Below, one piece after another: positions 1 to 8,200 of a stretch of DNA of 64,000 bases. The stretch is taken from positions 905,161 to 969,160 of the forward strand of contig OY288106.1 in NCBI GenBank assembly GCA_958431155.1. The letters are read 5' to 3'. How positions within the stretch are numbered: position 1 is the stretch's first letter; each line of letters opens with the position of its first letter. The notes below the pieces were generated by a model. That model was not told where the DNA came from and did not search any database. It was given only the letters and a program-made list of their open reading frames with translations. This stretch comes from an uncultured candidatus Porisulfidus sp. (lineage in GTDB: Bacteria > Pseudomonadota > Gammaproteobacteria > Poriferisulfidales > Poriferisulfidaceae). The position numbers and the translations under genes were made by a program.

Positions 1-1682
1 TCGCCCGAGACCTTGTCGCCAAGATCTTCCATCGTCTTGGTGGTGGCGTGAACGAGAGCGTCTGCGGTATTGCGCGCCTGCACCAGCTCCTGGAACTTGC
101 GGTCCTCCTCGGCATGCGCCTCGGCATCCTTGACCATCTGCTCGATCTCGTCCTCCGAAAGTCCGCTGGAGGCCTTGATGATGATCGACTGCTCCTTGCC
201 GGTGGCCTTGTCCTTGGCCGACACGCTGAGGATGCCGTTGGCGTCGATATCGAAGGACACCTCGATCTGCGGCACGCCGCGCGGTGCGGGTGGCAGGTCC
301 GTCAGGTCGAAGCGGCCCAGCGACTTGTTGGCGTCAGCACGCTCCCGCTCGCCCTGCAGCACGTGCACCGTGACGGCAGGCTGGTTGTCCGCCGCCGTCG
401 AGAATACCTGCGTCTGGGTGGTCGGAATGGTGGTGTTCTTCTCGATCAGCTTGGTCATCACGCCCCCCAGGGTCTCGATGCCGAGCGACAGCGGGGTCAC
501 GTCCAGCAGCAGGACGTCCTTGACGTCGCCGCCGAGCACGCCGCCCTGGATAGCCGCACCGATCGCGACCGCCTCATCGGGATTGACGTCCTTGCGCGGC
601 GCCTTGCCAAACAGGCCTTCGACCGCTTCCTGGACCTTCGGCATCCGGATCTGGCCGCCGACCAGGATGACCCCTGAGATGTCCCCGGCCGACACGCCAG
701 CATCCCGCATCGCGATCCGGCACGGCTCCATGGTGCGCTCGATCAGGTCCTCGACCAGGGATTCGAGCTTGGCGCGCGTGATCTTCGCGTTCAGATGCTT
801 CGGCCCACTGGAGTCGGCCGTAATGTACGGCAGGTTCACCTCGGTCTGCTGTGCACTGGACAACTCGACCTTGGCCTTCTCGGCCGCCTCCTTCAGGCGC
901 TGTAGGGCGATCGGGTCATTGTGCAGGTCCACCCCGTGCTCCTTCTGGAAGCCGTCCGCCAGATGGTCGATCAGGCGCAGGTCGAAATCCTCGCCGCCCA
1001 GGAAGGTATCGCCGTTGGTCGCCAATACCTCGAACTGGTGTTCGCCATCGACTTCGGCGATCTCGATGATCGAGATGTCGAAGGTCCCGCCGCCGAGGTC
1101 GTACACCGCGATCTTGGTGTCACCGTGCTTCTTGTCCATGCCGTAGGCCAGCGCGGCCGCGGTCGGCTCGTTGATGATGCGCTTGACCTCAAGCCCGGCG
1201 ATGCGCCCGGCGTCCTTGGTCGCCTGGCGCTGCGAATCGTTGAAATACGCCGGCACCGTGATCACCGCCTCGGTCACCTCTTCTCCGAGGTATTCTTCGG
1301 CCGTCTGCTTCATCTTGCCGAGCACCCGCGCCGAGATCTCCGGCGGCGCCATCTTCTTGCCGTGCGCCTCGACCCAGGCATCGCCGTTGTCGGCCTTGAC
1401 GATGCCGAACGGCACCAGCTTGATATCCTTCTGCACCTCGCCCTCGTCGAAGCGCCGGCCGATCAGCCGCTTGACGGCGAACACCGTGTGCCTCGGGTTG
1501 GTCACCGCCTGGCGCTTGGCGGTCTGCCCGACCAGCACCTCGCCGCCGTCCTCGGTGAACGCCACGACCGACGGCGTGGTCCGGTCGCCTTCGCTGTTCT
1601 CGATGACGCGCGCGCCGGAACCTTCCATCACCGCGACGCAGGAATTCGTGGTTCCTAGATCAATACCGATTATTTTTCCCAT
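1..1682 (-). CDS. dnaK: DnaK, Hsp70 chaperone (C-terminal end outside window)
   Basis: ATP-dependent cytosolic chaperone that binds exposed hydrophobic peptides with DnaJ and is recycled by GrpE. The frame opens with [18 protein letters not shown], the Hsp70 phosphate-1 motif, and runs about 560 codons to the window edge. The family is about 640 residues, so only the end of the lid is missing. The start ATG at 1682 follows an AGGAG Shine-Dalgarno. It lies 71 bases downstream of grpE on the same strand, as in the usual grpE-dnaK(-dnaJ) operon. A candidate internal heat-shock promoter precedes it. Identity is certain. Confidence 0.98.
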   Translation of the reverse strand, partial: MGKIIGIDLGTTNSCVAVMEGSGARVIENSEGDRTTPSVVAFTEDGGEVLVGQTAKRQAVTNPRHTVFAVKRLIGRRFDEGEVQKDIKLVPFGIVKADNGDAWVEAHGKKMAPPEISARVLGKMKQTAEEYLGEEVTEAVITVPAYFNDSQRQATKDAGRIAGLEVKRIINEPTAAALAYGMDKKHGDTKIAVYDLGGGTFDISIIEIAEVDGEHQFEVLATNGDTFLGGEDFDLRLIDHLADGFQKEHGVDLHNDPIALQRLKEAAEKAKVELSSAQQTEVNLPYITADSSGPKHLNAKITRAKLESLVEDLIERTMEPCRIAMRDAGVSAGDISGVILVGGQIRMPKVQEAVEGLFGKAPRKDVNPDEAVAIGAAIQGGVLGGDVKDVLLLDVTPLSLGIETLGGVMTKLIEKNTTIPTTQTQVFSTAADNQPAVTVHVLQGERERADANKSLGRFDLTDLPPAPRGVPQIEVSFDIDANGILSVSAKDKATGKEQSIIIKASSGLSEDEIEQMVKDAEAHAEEDRKFQELVQARNTADALVHATTKTMEDLGDKVSG

Positions 1683-1729
1683 GGGGTCTGATTCTCCTAA
1701 GATCGGCCGCCCTCGGCCGGTTTATTCAT

Positions 1730-1758
1730 AAATGCGGATTAATAGTTGAAAAATCAAG
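1730..1758 (-). promoter_or_regulatory. Candidate internal sigma-32 promoter for dnaK
   Basis: Read on the minus strand, CTTGATT (1752-1758) is followed 14 bases later by CCGCATTT (1730-1737). The heat-shock consensus is CTTGAAA-N13/15-CCCCATNT. The -35 element overlaps the grpE stop codon. Transcripts would start near 1722 with a leader of about 40 bases containing the inverted repeat CGGCCG-AGGG-CGGCCG. Matches and spacing are seen; the function is inferred. Confidence 0.4.
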
Positions 1759-2380
1759 CCGGATCTGCGGATTCACCCGAAGATCCGGAGCCGCCCTCAT
1801 CGTCCCCGCCGTCCGGCTTCTCCGACACCGGCTCGGACGCCACCACGACCCGGGCCGGGCGCAGCAGCCGGTCATGCATCCGGTAGCCCTTCCGGAACAC
1901 CTCCATCACGCTCCCAGAGGCAACTTCCTCGGTCGGCTGCATCGCCACCGCTTCATGCAGTTGCGGGTCGAAAACTTTCCCTTTTGGATCAATGGCTTCT
2001 ATTGAGAATCGGTCGAGTATCTGCATCATGTGCCGCAGGGTTAGCGCCTGTCCCTCGCGCACGGCTTCCGGGACACTCTCTTCTCGCGTCATCGCATCCT
2101 GGGCCTCCTCCATCGCATCGAGGATTTCCAAGAGTTCTCGCGCCAACGGCTCGACCCGGTAGCGCGCCGCCGTCTCGCGCTCGCGCTCGTGACGCTTATG
2201 CAGGTTCACCAGTTCCGCCTGCGCTCGTGCCAATCCGTCCTGAAGCTGCTGCACTTCCTCGTGCAGGCGCTCGACCTCCGTCTCCTCCTCGGGCTGATCC
2301 GGCGGGATATCCTCGGATTTAGGCTCCTCGGGCTCAGCCGCCGTTTCGGGCGAGGGTTTCTTCGATTTGGTGGGTGCCAT
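1754..2380 (-). CDS. grpE: GrpE nucleotide exchange factor
   Basis: Co-chaperone that releases ADP from DnaK and acts as a thermosensor. The 208-residue protein has a low-complexity acidic N-terminus (about residues 1-40), then a long charged coiled-coil helix and the C-terminal beta domain containing DPKGKVFDPQLHEAVAMQ, the GrpE signature region. It is first in the grpE-dnaK operon and divergent from nadK. A strong sigma-32-type promoter lies immediately upstream. Length and position fit the family, which is typically about 190-210 residues. Confidence 0.97.
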   Translation of the reverse strand: MAPTKSKKPSPETAAEPEEPKSEDIPPDQPEEETEVERLHEEVQQLQDGLARAQAELVNLHKRHERERETAARYRVEPLARELLEILDAMEEAQDAMTREESVPEAVREGQALTLRHMMQILDRFSIEAIDPKGKVFDPQLHEAVAMQPTEEVASGSVMEVFRKGYRMHDRLLRPARVVVASEPVSEKPDGGDDEGGSGSSGESADPA

Positions 2381-2406
2381 GGGTCGGGAGTGGCGAATTG
2401 CCGTTA

Positions 2407-2435
2407 ATTATGGGCGCGAATCGTACAGATTCAAG
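2407..2435 (-). promoter_or_regulatory. Sigma-32 heat-shock promoter of grpE-dnaK
   Basis: On the minus strand CTTGAAT (2429-2435) is followed, after exactly 14 bases, by CCCATAAT (2407-2414). This closely matches the RpoH consensus. It lies 27 bases upstream of the grpE start. The 3' end of rpoH itself is at the far end of this window. Confidence 0.75.
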
Positions 2436-2511
2436 GGGCCGGCCTGCCACCGGCCAATCTTTATTGCAGGGATTACAATACTTGCACCGATCACCGGACA
2501 CAAATTTTCTG

Positions 2512-3375
2512 ATGGCCGAATTCAGGCACATCGGCATCGTCTCCCGCCCCAGCCGCAAAACCACCGCGGAATCCATCCGCCGGGTGGCCCGGCTGGTCGA
2601 GAAGAAAGGATGCGAGTTGCTGGTGGACGAGCAGACCGCCCGCGTGCTCGAAATGCCGAAGGGACTGGAACTGCCCGAACTGGCCGAACGAGCCGACCTC
2701 GGCGTGGTCGTCGGGGGAGACGGTACGTTGCTGCGCGCGGTCCGCCACATGGCTCCGCAGGGGGTTCCGGTCTGCGGCGTCAACCGGGGTCGACTGGGCT
2801 TCTTGGCGGACATCTATCCGGAACAAATCCCGAGCATCTTGGGTGCCATTTTGGACGGGGAATACGAGACTGATCAGCGTTCGATCCTGGTCGGCGAAGT
2901 ACTGCGCGGCGAGGAGCAGTTATGCGTCTCGGATGCGCTCAACGATGTGGTGGTGCACAGCTACCGGGACCTGCACATGATTGAGCTGCAAACCCTGATC
3001 AGCGGGCAGGCATTGAGTGCGCTGCGTGCGGACGGGCTGATTATTTCCACGCCGACCGGCTCCACCGCCTACGCCCTGTCCGGCGGCGGCCCGATCCTGC
3101 ATCCGTCGCTGCAAGTGCTGGTGATGGTACCCATCTGCCCCCACATGCTGAGTAGCCGTCCCATCGTGGTCGATCTGGACAGCGAAATCGAACTGGAAGT
3201 GATCGGCCGTCCGGAAAGCCGCGGGGTGGTATCTTTCGACGGTTCCGCCAACCAGGAGCTGACGATCGGCGACCGCATCCGCATCCGCCGGCAGGATTAC
3301 CCGCTGACCCTGGTCCAGCCCGCGGGTCACGACTACTACGAAATTCTGCGGCGCAAGCTATCCTGGAACCTGTAG
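2512..3375 (+). CDS. nadK: NAD kinase
   Basis: Phosphorylates NAD to NADP with ATP or polyphosphate; cytosolic. The start is taken at ATG 2512 (MAEFRHIGIVSRPSRK), which gives 287 residues, the usual size. An upstream in-frame ATG at 2374 would add an unlikely 46-residue leader. Visible motifs are GGDGTLLRA (about residues 63-71), NDVVV and the glycine-rich GSTAYALSGGGPI. It is divergent from grpE and 6 bases upstream of recN, the standard gammaproteobacterial nadK-recN pair. The shared grpE-nadK spacer has no clear vegetative promoter on this strand beyond a TACAAT at 2474-2479. Confidence 0.96.
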   Translation: MAEFRHIGIVSRPSRKTTAESIRRVARLVEKKGCELLVDEQTARVLEMPKGLELPELAERADLGVVVGGDGTLLRAVRHMAPQGVPVCGVNRGRLGFLADIYPEQIPSILGAILDGEYETDQRSILVGEVLRGEEQLCVSDALNDVVVHSYRDLHMIELQTLISGQALSALRADGLIISTPTGSTAYALSGGGPILHPSLQVLVMVPICPHMLSSRPIVVDLDSEIELEVIGRPESRGVVSFDGSANQELTIGDRIRIRRQDYPLTLVQPAGHDYYEILRRKLSWNL

Positions 3376-3381
3376 CCGTCG

Positions 3382-5052
3382 ATGCTGCGCGCCCTGACGA
3401 TTCGCGGTCTGGCCGTCATCGAAAAGCTGGACCTGGAGTTTCACTCGGGCTTGAGCGTCTTCAGCGGGGAGACCGGAGCCGGAAAATCCATCCTGGTCGG
3501 CGCTATCGGTCTCGTACTCGGCAATCGCGCGACCCAGAACCTGATTCGCCGTGATGCCGAACGGGCAGAGGTGATCCTGGAGTGCGATCCCGCCGCGCGG
3601 CCCGAAGCCTGTACATGGCTCGAGCAGCATGAATTCGATTTCAGTGACGGCTTGCTGCTGCGGCGCGTCATCTCCCGGGGCGGCTCATCCCGCGCCTACA
3701 TCAACGATACGCCCGCCTCGGTCGGCACCCTGCGCACGATTGGCCAGCAACTGATCGAGATCCATGGCCAGCAGGAACACCAGCGCCTGTTGCGCCGAGA
3801 CCAGCAGCGAACCATCCTGGATGCCGCCTGCGGGCATGGCGAGACGCTGACCGCGCTGAGCGACTGCTACCAGCGCTGGAACGAGACGCAGGCACGGCTG
3901 GCCGCACTCAGCGGGGATGCCGAGCGGCATGCCCAAGCCCTGTCCCTGCTGAAGTTCCAAGTTGAAGAACTCAGTGCTCTCGAGCTTGCAGACGGGACCT
4001 ACGAGGACCTGGATGCCCGACAGCACACACTTGCCGGAGCGGACGAATTGAAGGCGCTTTGCCAAGAACTGATCGACACCCTTTACGAACACGACGAGTA
4101 CGCCGAGTACGCACGGCTGGCCGCAGCCGCGGACCGGTTAGAGCAGGCGGCGCAAATCGACCCGAAGCTGGATTCCGCCCGGGAATTGCTGCCGCAGGCG
4201 ATGAACTGCGTGGAGGAGACGGTCGGCCTGCTGCGCGCCGCACTGGACCGGGTGGACCTCGACCCCGAGAGCCTGGCCGAAATCGAGCAGCGTCTGGGAA
4301 CAGTTCACGACCTTGCCCGCAAGCATCAGGTCGCCCCGAGAGAACTGTGGCGGCACGCCCAAGACCTGAACGAAAAACTGGAACAGTGGCAATCGCCGGA
4401 GTACGATGCCGAAGCGCTGGCCGAAGAGGTGGCCCGGTTGGAACAGGATTATCTCGCCCTGGCCCAAAAGGTACATCAAGCCCGCGCCAAGGCAGCTGAA
4501 CGCATTTCAGGGCAGGTCACCGAAGTCCTGCACCGGCTCGGCATGCCGTATAGTGAGTTCCAGATCGTGGTGGGTCACGACCCGCAACGCGCATTCGGTC
4601 CGCACGGGCTGGACGACATCGACTACCGCCTTGCCACCGGGCCCGGGCAGAACCCTGGTCCGATCAGCGAGATTGCCTCGGGTGGCGAACTGTCGCGCCT
4701 GTCTCTCGCTATCCAGCAATCGCTGACCGGTGACGATGAACCGCCGGTCATGATTTTCGATGAGGTGGATGCAGGCATCGGTGGCAGTGCCGCGGAGATC
4801 GTCGGACAACTGCTGGCTCAGCTCGCCGATCGCCTGCAGGTGCTGTGCGTCACCCACCTGCCACAGGTAGCGGTGCAGGCCCACCATCAGTATTGCGTAC
4901 GCAAGAACGACGGCGTGCGCACCGAGGTCGCGCTGCTCAGCGAAGATGGTCGGGTGGAAGAACTCGCCCGCATGCTCTCGGGAGTCGAGAAAACCCGCAC
5001 GGCGCGCGAGCATGCCGAGGCGCTCCTGCGGCACAGCCACGGCAATCCCTGA
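3382..5052 (+). CDS. recN: RecN, SMC-like DNA repair ATPase
   Basis: Cohesin-like ATPase needed for double-strand-break repair; acts on DNA in the cytosol. The protein has 556 residues, as expected. Walker A GETGAGKS is at residues 29-36. A long coiled-coil region follows, then the C-terminal ABC signature SGGELSRLSL and Walker B MIFDEVDAGIGG. It starts 6 bases after nadK, so the two are probably cotranscribed. No LexA-type CTGT-N8-ACAG box is visible just upstream, so SOS control is not supported by the sequence seen here. Confidence 0.97.
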   Translation: MLRALTIRGLAVIEKLDLEFHSGLSVFSGETGAGKSILVGAIGLVLGNRATQNLIRRDAERAEVILECDPAARPEACTWLEQHEFDFSDGLLLRRVISRGGSSRAYINDTPASVGTLRTIGQQLIEIHGQQEHQRLLRRDQQRTILDAACGHGETLTALSDCYQRWNETQARLAALSGDAERHAQALSLLKFQVEELSALELADGTYEDLDARQHTLAGADELKALCQELIDTLYEHDEYAEYARLAAAADRLEQAAQIDPKLDSARELLPQAMNCVEETVGLLRAALDRVDLDPESLAEIEQRLGTVHDLARKHQVAPRELWRHAQDLNEKLEQWQSPEYDAEALAEEVARLEQDYLALAQKVHQARAKAAERISGQVTEVLHRLGMPYSEFQIVVGHDPQRAFGPHGLDDIDYRLATGPGQNPGPISEIASGGELSRLSLAIQQSLTGDDEPPVMIFDEVDAGIGGSAAEIVGQLLAQLADRLQVLCVTHLPQVAVQAHHQYCVRKNDGVRTEVALLSEDGRVEELARMLSGVEKTRTAREHAEALLRHSHGNP

Positions 5053-5069
5053 CTGCTAGAATTGGAGCC

Positions 5070-5618
5070 ATGAAAATTTTCCAGGCCAAGTCGGGCCTCG
5101 CCCGCCTGACGTTGCTGTGCGGTTGCGTGATGGCGGCGGGTTGCGAATACATGCTGCCGGGAGACATTGATCTGGGCCAGCATCGGGTCGCCGTGCAACA
5201 GGGCAATACGCTGACGGAGGAATCGATTCGCAACCTGCGCACCGACATGGACATCAAGCAGGTGTTGTTCCTGCTGGGAACGCCCATGGTCAGGGATCCG
5301 TTCCATCCCGAACGCTGGGACTACCCGCTTTACGTGGAAGCGACCGAGACCGGCGAGAAATCCCGACTGGACGTAGTCAGCCTGTATTTCAAGAACGGCA
5401 GGCTCAAGGAGGTCCGCAGGCTGGTGCCGATTGATCCGGAGGTGGCGAAAATCGAGCCTGGCGGCGAACTTGATGCAGAAGCCGAATGGTTCGAACCTGG
5501 CGATGCCCTAGCCGTGGAGGAGACTTCCGGAACCGAGGTTCCGGCTCCTGATTTACCAACTCCCGAGATGATCGAGGATGAGGCGGTTGCAGAACCTGAA
5601 CAGACACCCCGGAACTAA
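5070..5618 (+). CDS. bamE: BamE outer-membrane assembly lipoprotein
   Basis: Lipoprotein of the BAM complex that inserts beta-barrel proteins into the outer membrane. The start ATG 5070 gives a 182-residue precursor with a signal peptide ending in the lipobox MAAGC, so Cys-27 or nearby is lipidated. The BamE fold region follows (RTDMDIKQVLFLLGTP ... WDYPLYV). The acidic, proline-rich tail of about 60 residues is longer than in enteric BamE. It follows recN by 17 bases and probably shares its transcript. Its usual convergent neighbour rnfH is displaced by the hipBA pair. Confidence 0.94.
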   Translation: MKIFQAKSGLARLTLLCGCVMAAGCEYMLPGDIDLGQHRVAVQQGNTLTEESIRNLRTDMDIKQVLFLLGTPMVRDPFHPERWDYPLYVEATETGEKSRLDVVSLYFKNGRLKEVRRLVPIDPEVAKIEPGGELDAEAEWFEPGDALAVEETSGTEVPAPDLPTPEMIEDEAVAEPEQTPRN

Positions 5619-5794
5619 TCGCAAACGGCCACTTCGTCATCTGCGCCTCATACCACCCTCTTTCTCGGATGGAACTTCTGTCACCAGAAGCCAGAAATTA
5701 AGGTAAACCGTCGAGCCATAAACTCGGCTTTCACGGTATCCAGAAAAGAGGAATGCGTACACCAAATAACATATAAAGTCCATAATAATTTACA

Positions 5795-5829
5795 ATATAG
5801 TCTGTTTTATGTTTTATAATAGACTATAT
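5795..5829 (+). promoter_or_regulatory. hipBA promoter with inverted-repeat operator
   Basis: A perfect 9-base inverted repeat, ATATAGTCT (5795-5803) and AGACTATAT (5821-5829), encloses a 17-base spacer ending in the -10 hexamer TATAAT (5815-5820). Transcription would start around 5827, almost at the hipB ATG (5831), so the mRNA is probably leaderless or nearly so. The likely role is an autoregulatory site for HipB, an inference from position. The preceding 5619-5794 stretch is AT-rich and shows nothing else recognisable. Confidence 0.6.
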
Positions 5830-5830
5830 A

Positions 5831-6187
5831 ATGAAAGTTAGCTTAGATTCAATCTCGCCAATCCCGGTCAGGCGGGCTCTGCGGAAGCTTGGCCAGGACA
5901 TTCGAAATGCTCGGCTCAGGCGGAGGATTTCGACTGCCGTCATGGCCGAGCGGGCATCTATCAGCCGAACCACCCTGAACAAAATAGAGAAGGGTAATCT
6001 TGGTGTTGCGCTCGGACACTACGCCACTGTTCTGTTTGCCCTCGGCATGGTTGAGCGTTTGGCCGACATTGCCGACGTTAAGAATGATCAATTGGGATTG
6101 GATCTGGCGGAAGAATTCCTGCCGCAACGTATCCGCCGGCCGCGAGCGCAGCCAAGTCTCCGCAACCGAACCGGGAAGCACACCTGA
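5831..6187 (+). CDS. hipB: HipB-like antitoxin, XRE-family repressor
   Basis: DNA-binding antitoxin that represses its own operon and neutralises HipA. The 118-residue protein has an XRE helix-turn-helix (about residues 18-75: LGQDIRNARLRRRIS, then MAERASISRTTLNKIEKG). The C-terminal tail is basic. Its stop overlaps the next ATG (TGATG), so the two genes are translationally coupled. There is no Shine-Dalgarno before ATG 5831 and the -10 element is only 10 bases upstream, consistent with a leaderless message. The pair lies between bamE and rnfH and is probably an insertion. Confidence 0.85.
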   Translation: MKVSLDSISPIPVRRALRKLGQDIRNARLRRRISTAVMAERASISRTTLNKIEKGNLGVALGHYATVLFALGMVERLADIADVKNDQLGLDLAEEFLPQRIRRPRAQPSLRNRTGKHT

Positions 6188-7428
6188 TGGACAGACAGGT
6201 TCTGGTCCATGTGGATTTCGAAGGAGCCACACACTTCGTAGGGCGTCTGTGGACTCATGCCCGTAACGGTCGGGAGAGTGCCACTTTCGAATACGACCCC
6301 AGTTGGCTCCATGCTAGAGATCGTTTTGCACTGGATCCCTCGCTGATGCTAACTCCCGGACCCTTCCACACGTCTGGAGACAAACCTTTATTCGGGGCAT
6401 TCGATGATTCAGCACCGGATCGCTGGGGTCGAGAGCTGATGCGGCGCTCGGAACGCCGGCGTGCCGAAAAGGAAAGCCAGCCCCCCCACTCCCTAATGGA
6501 AATCGACTATTTGCTCCAAGTCGACGACGAGACTCGGCAAGGTGCCCTGCGCTTCACATCGACCGAAGGCGGTCCATTTCTTGCATCCGGCATTGGCGCG
6601 ACTCGCATCCCTCCACTGATCGACCTGCCCCATCTGCTGGCAGCAGCTGAATGCGTGGTCGCGGATGTCGACACCGACGAAGACCTTCGCTTGTTGGCGG
6701 CACCAGGATCATCACTGGGAGGCACCCGACCTAAGGCATCGATTCGCGATCGTAACGGCCATCTCCTGATCGCCAAGTTCCCTCATCGAGACGATGGCAT
6801 AGATGCAGTCCGATGGGAGGCCGTCGCACTGCGTCTTGCCGAACGTGCTGGCCTTGTCGTGCCTGACTGGCGACTTGAACAGGCGATGGGCGAACCTGTT
6901 CTCCTGCTGCGCCGGTTTGACCGACAAGGCAGAGTCCGGATTCCTTTTCTATCGGCCATGAGCATGCTCGGAGCCCGAGACAACGAAACTCGCAGCTACT
7001 TGGAGCTTGTCGATGTGCTGCGACAATACGGTGCCAGCCTGAAAGACGACATGCATTCGCTGTGGCGTCGTATCGTCTTCAATATCCTCATCTCCAATAC
7101 TGACGACCATTTGCGCAACCACGGCTTCCTATTGGAAAGCCCGAATGGCTGGCGGTTGGCTCCCGCCTACGACCTCAACCCGGTTCCCGCAGATGTTAAA
7201 GCCCGTGTGCTGGCCACCAACATCGATTTTGACGACGGTACTGCCTCGCTGGAACTGGCAATGAGCGTGGCAGGGTATTTCGACTTGACACAAGAAGCGG
7301 CGCTTAGCATCACATCCGAAGTGAAGCGCGCCGTAGCGGCCTGGCGTGAAGAGGCATCCCGGCTAGGCCTGAAGCAGGTTGAAGTCGAGCGCGTGTCCTC
7401 GGCGTTCGAGCAAAATGACTGGCAGTGA
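6187..7428 (+). CDS. hipA: HipA-like serine/threonine kinase toxin
   Basis: Member of the HipA kinase family; characterised members phosphorylate aminoacyl-tRNA synthetases, halt translation and promote persistence. The 413-residue protein has an N-terminal HipA_N-type domain (about 1-130). Then come GGTRPKASI (about 178-186, the ATP-loop region), LIAKFP, the catalytic loop NTDDHLRNHGF (about 303-313) and the metal-binding LAPAYDLNP. All key kinase motifs look intact, so the toxin is likely active. It overlaps hipB by one base. The target substrate cannot be read from sequence. Confidence 0.88.
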   Translation: MDRQVLVHVDFEGATHFVGRLWTHARNGRESATFEYDPSWLHARDRFALDPSLMLTPGPFHTSGDKPLFGAFDDSAPDRWGRELMRRSERRRAEKESQPPHSLMEIDYLLQVDDETRQGALRFTSTEGGPFLASGIGATRIPPLIDLPHLLAAAECVVADVDTDEDLRLLAAPGSSLGGTRPKASIRDRNGHLLIAKFPHRDDGIDAVRWEAVALRLAERAGLVVPDWRLEQAMGEPVLLLRRFDRQGRVRIPFLSAMSMLGARDNETRSYLELVDVLRQYGASLKDDMHSLWRRIVFNILISNTDDHLRNHGFLLESPNGWRLAPAYDLNPVPADVKARVLATNIDFDDGTASLELAMSVAGYFDLTQEAALSITSEVKRAVAAWREEASRLGLKQVEVERVSSAFEQNDWQ

Positions 7429-7473
7429 GCGCAGGCCGCACAGCACTGCACAGCAGACCAAGCGTAGCTAACT

Positions 7474-7758
7474 TCACCGTGTAGTCTTTCGCCTCTCCTC
7501 TGCCGCCGCACGGCGGCGACGCGCTTCCTGCGGAGACATCTCCAGCGGCGGGCAAATCTCGAGCCGGTCACCCTCCTGCAATACATACTCGGCGGAGACT
7601 TCGCGACCGAACACGCCAAATCCCCATTCGCCCTCCCCTTGCGCCGACACCGTCCAACCGCAGCAGGCCAGTGCCTCGGATACGCGCGTCCCTTCCGGCA
7701 GCGTCAGAGTCTGCGCCGCTGGACGCGGCGCGCTGGCATCGACCACCTCAATTTTCAC
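7474..7758 (-). CDS. rnfH: RnfH family protein (RatB/UPF0125)
   Basis: Small ubiquitin-fold protein found beside ratA in many gammaproteobacteria; its biochemical role is unsettled. The start is taken at GTG 7758 (VKIEVVDASAPRP), which overlaps ratA by 11 bases and gives 94 residues. An upstream frame would extend into ratA and is unlikely. The beta-grasp pattern, with LPEGTRVSEAL and LQEGDRLEICPPL, is typical, and the basic tail (RRRRAAAEERRK) is common. It is convergent with hipA. Confidence 0.87.
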   Translation of the reverse strand: MKIEVVDASAPRPAAQTLTLPEGTRVSEALACCGWTVSAQGEGEWGFGVFGREVSAEYVLQEGDRLEICPPLEMSPQEARRRRAAAEERRKTTR

Positions 7759-8188
7759 CTTCGCTCCGCGCGCGCCGATGAGCTTCCGCGACGAACGACT
7801 GCACCAGCCGGCTGCATACTTCGGCGAACACAACCGGCAGCAGCAGAAAGCGAAACGACCCCTTGACCTCGAATTCCATGTCCAGCGCGACCCGGCAGCC
7901 ATGTGGCTGCTCAGTGAAGGACCAGACCCCGTGCAGGTGCTGGAACGGGCCGTCCTGCAAATGCATGTCGATGCGCTCGTTCGGAATCAGTGCATTGCGC
8001 GTGGTAAACGACGTGTGCAGGCCTCCGCGGGCGAGCGTCAACTGGGCCGTCACCTCAGCGTCACCGCGGCCCAGCACATCCGCCCGAGGGCACCACGGAA
8101 GGAATTTTGGATAGGATTCGACGTCGTTGACCAACTCGTACATCCGGGATGCTGGATACGGTACCCGAGCCTCGCGGTGGATGCGCAC
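7748..8188 (-). CDS. ratA: RatA/Coq10-type START-like protein
   Basis: A 146-residue polyketide-cyclase/START-fold protein of the family that includes ubiquinone-binding Coq10 and E. coli RatA, which has been reported as an inhibitor of ribosomal subunit association. The N-terminal pattern ELVNDVESYPKFLPWC and the C-terminal helix FAEVCSRLVQSFVAEAHRR are characteristic. It starts 12 bases after the transporter gene and overlaps rnfH, so the three form one minus-strand unit. The quinone-related role is the more conserved one; which applies here is open. Confidence 0.88.
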   Translation of the reverse strand: MRIHREARVPYPASRMYELVNDVESYPKFLPWCPRADVLGRGDAEVTAQLTLARGGLHTSFTTRNALIPNERIDMHLQDGPFQHLHGVWSFTEQPHGCRVALDMEFEVKGSFRFLLLPVVFAEVCSRLVQSFVAEAHRRARSEGEN

Positions 8189-8200
8189 GGTACCAGCCGG

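Noticed and set aside
3300-3382. LexA box for recN
   Set aside because: No CTGT-N8-ACAG pattern is seen before recN or in the grpE-nadK spacer.
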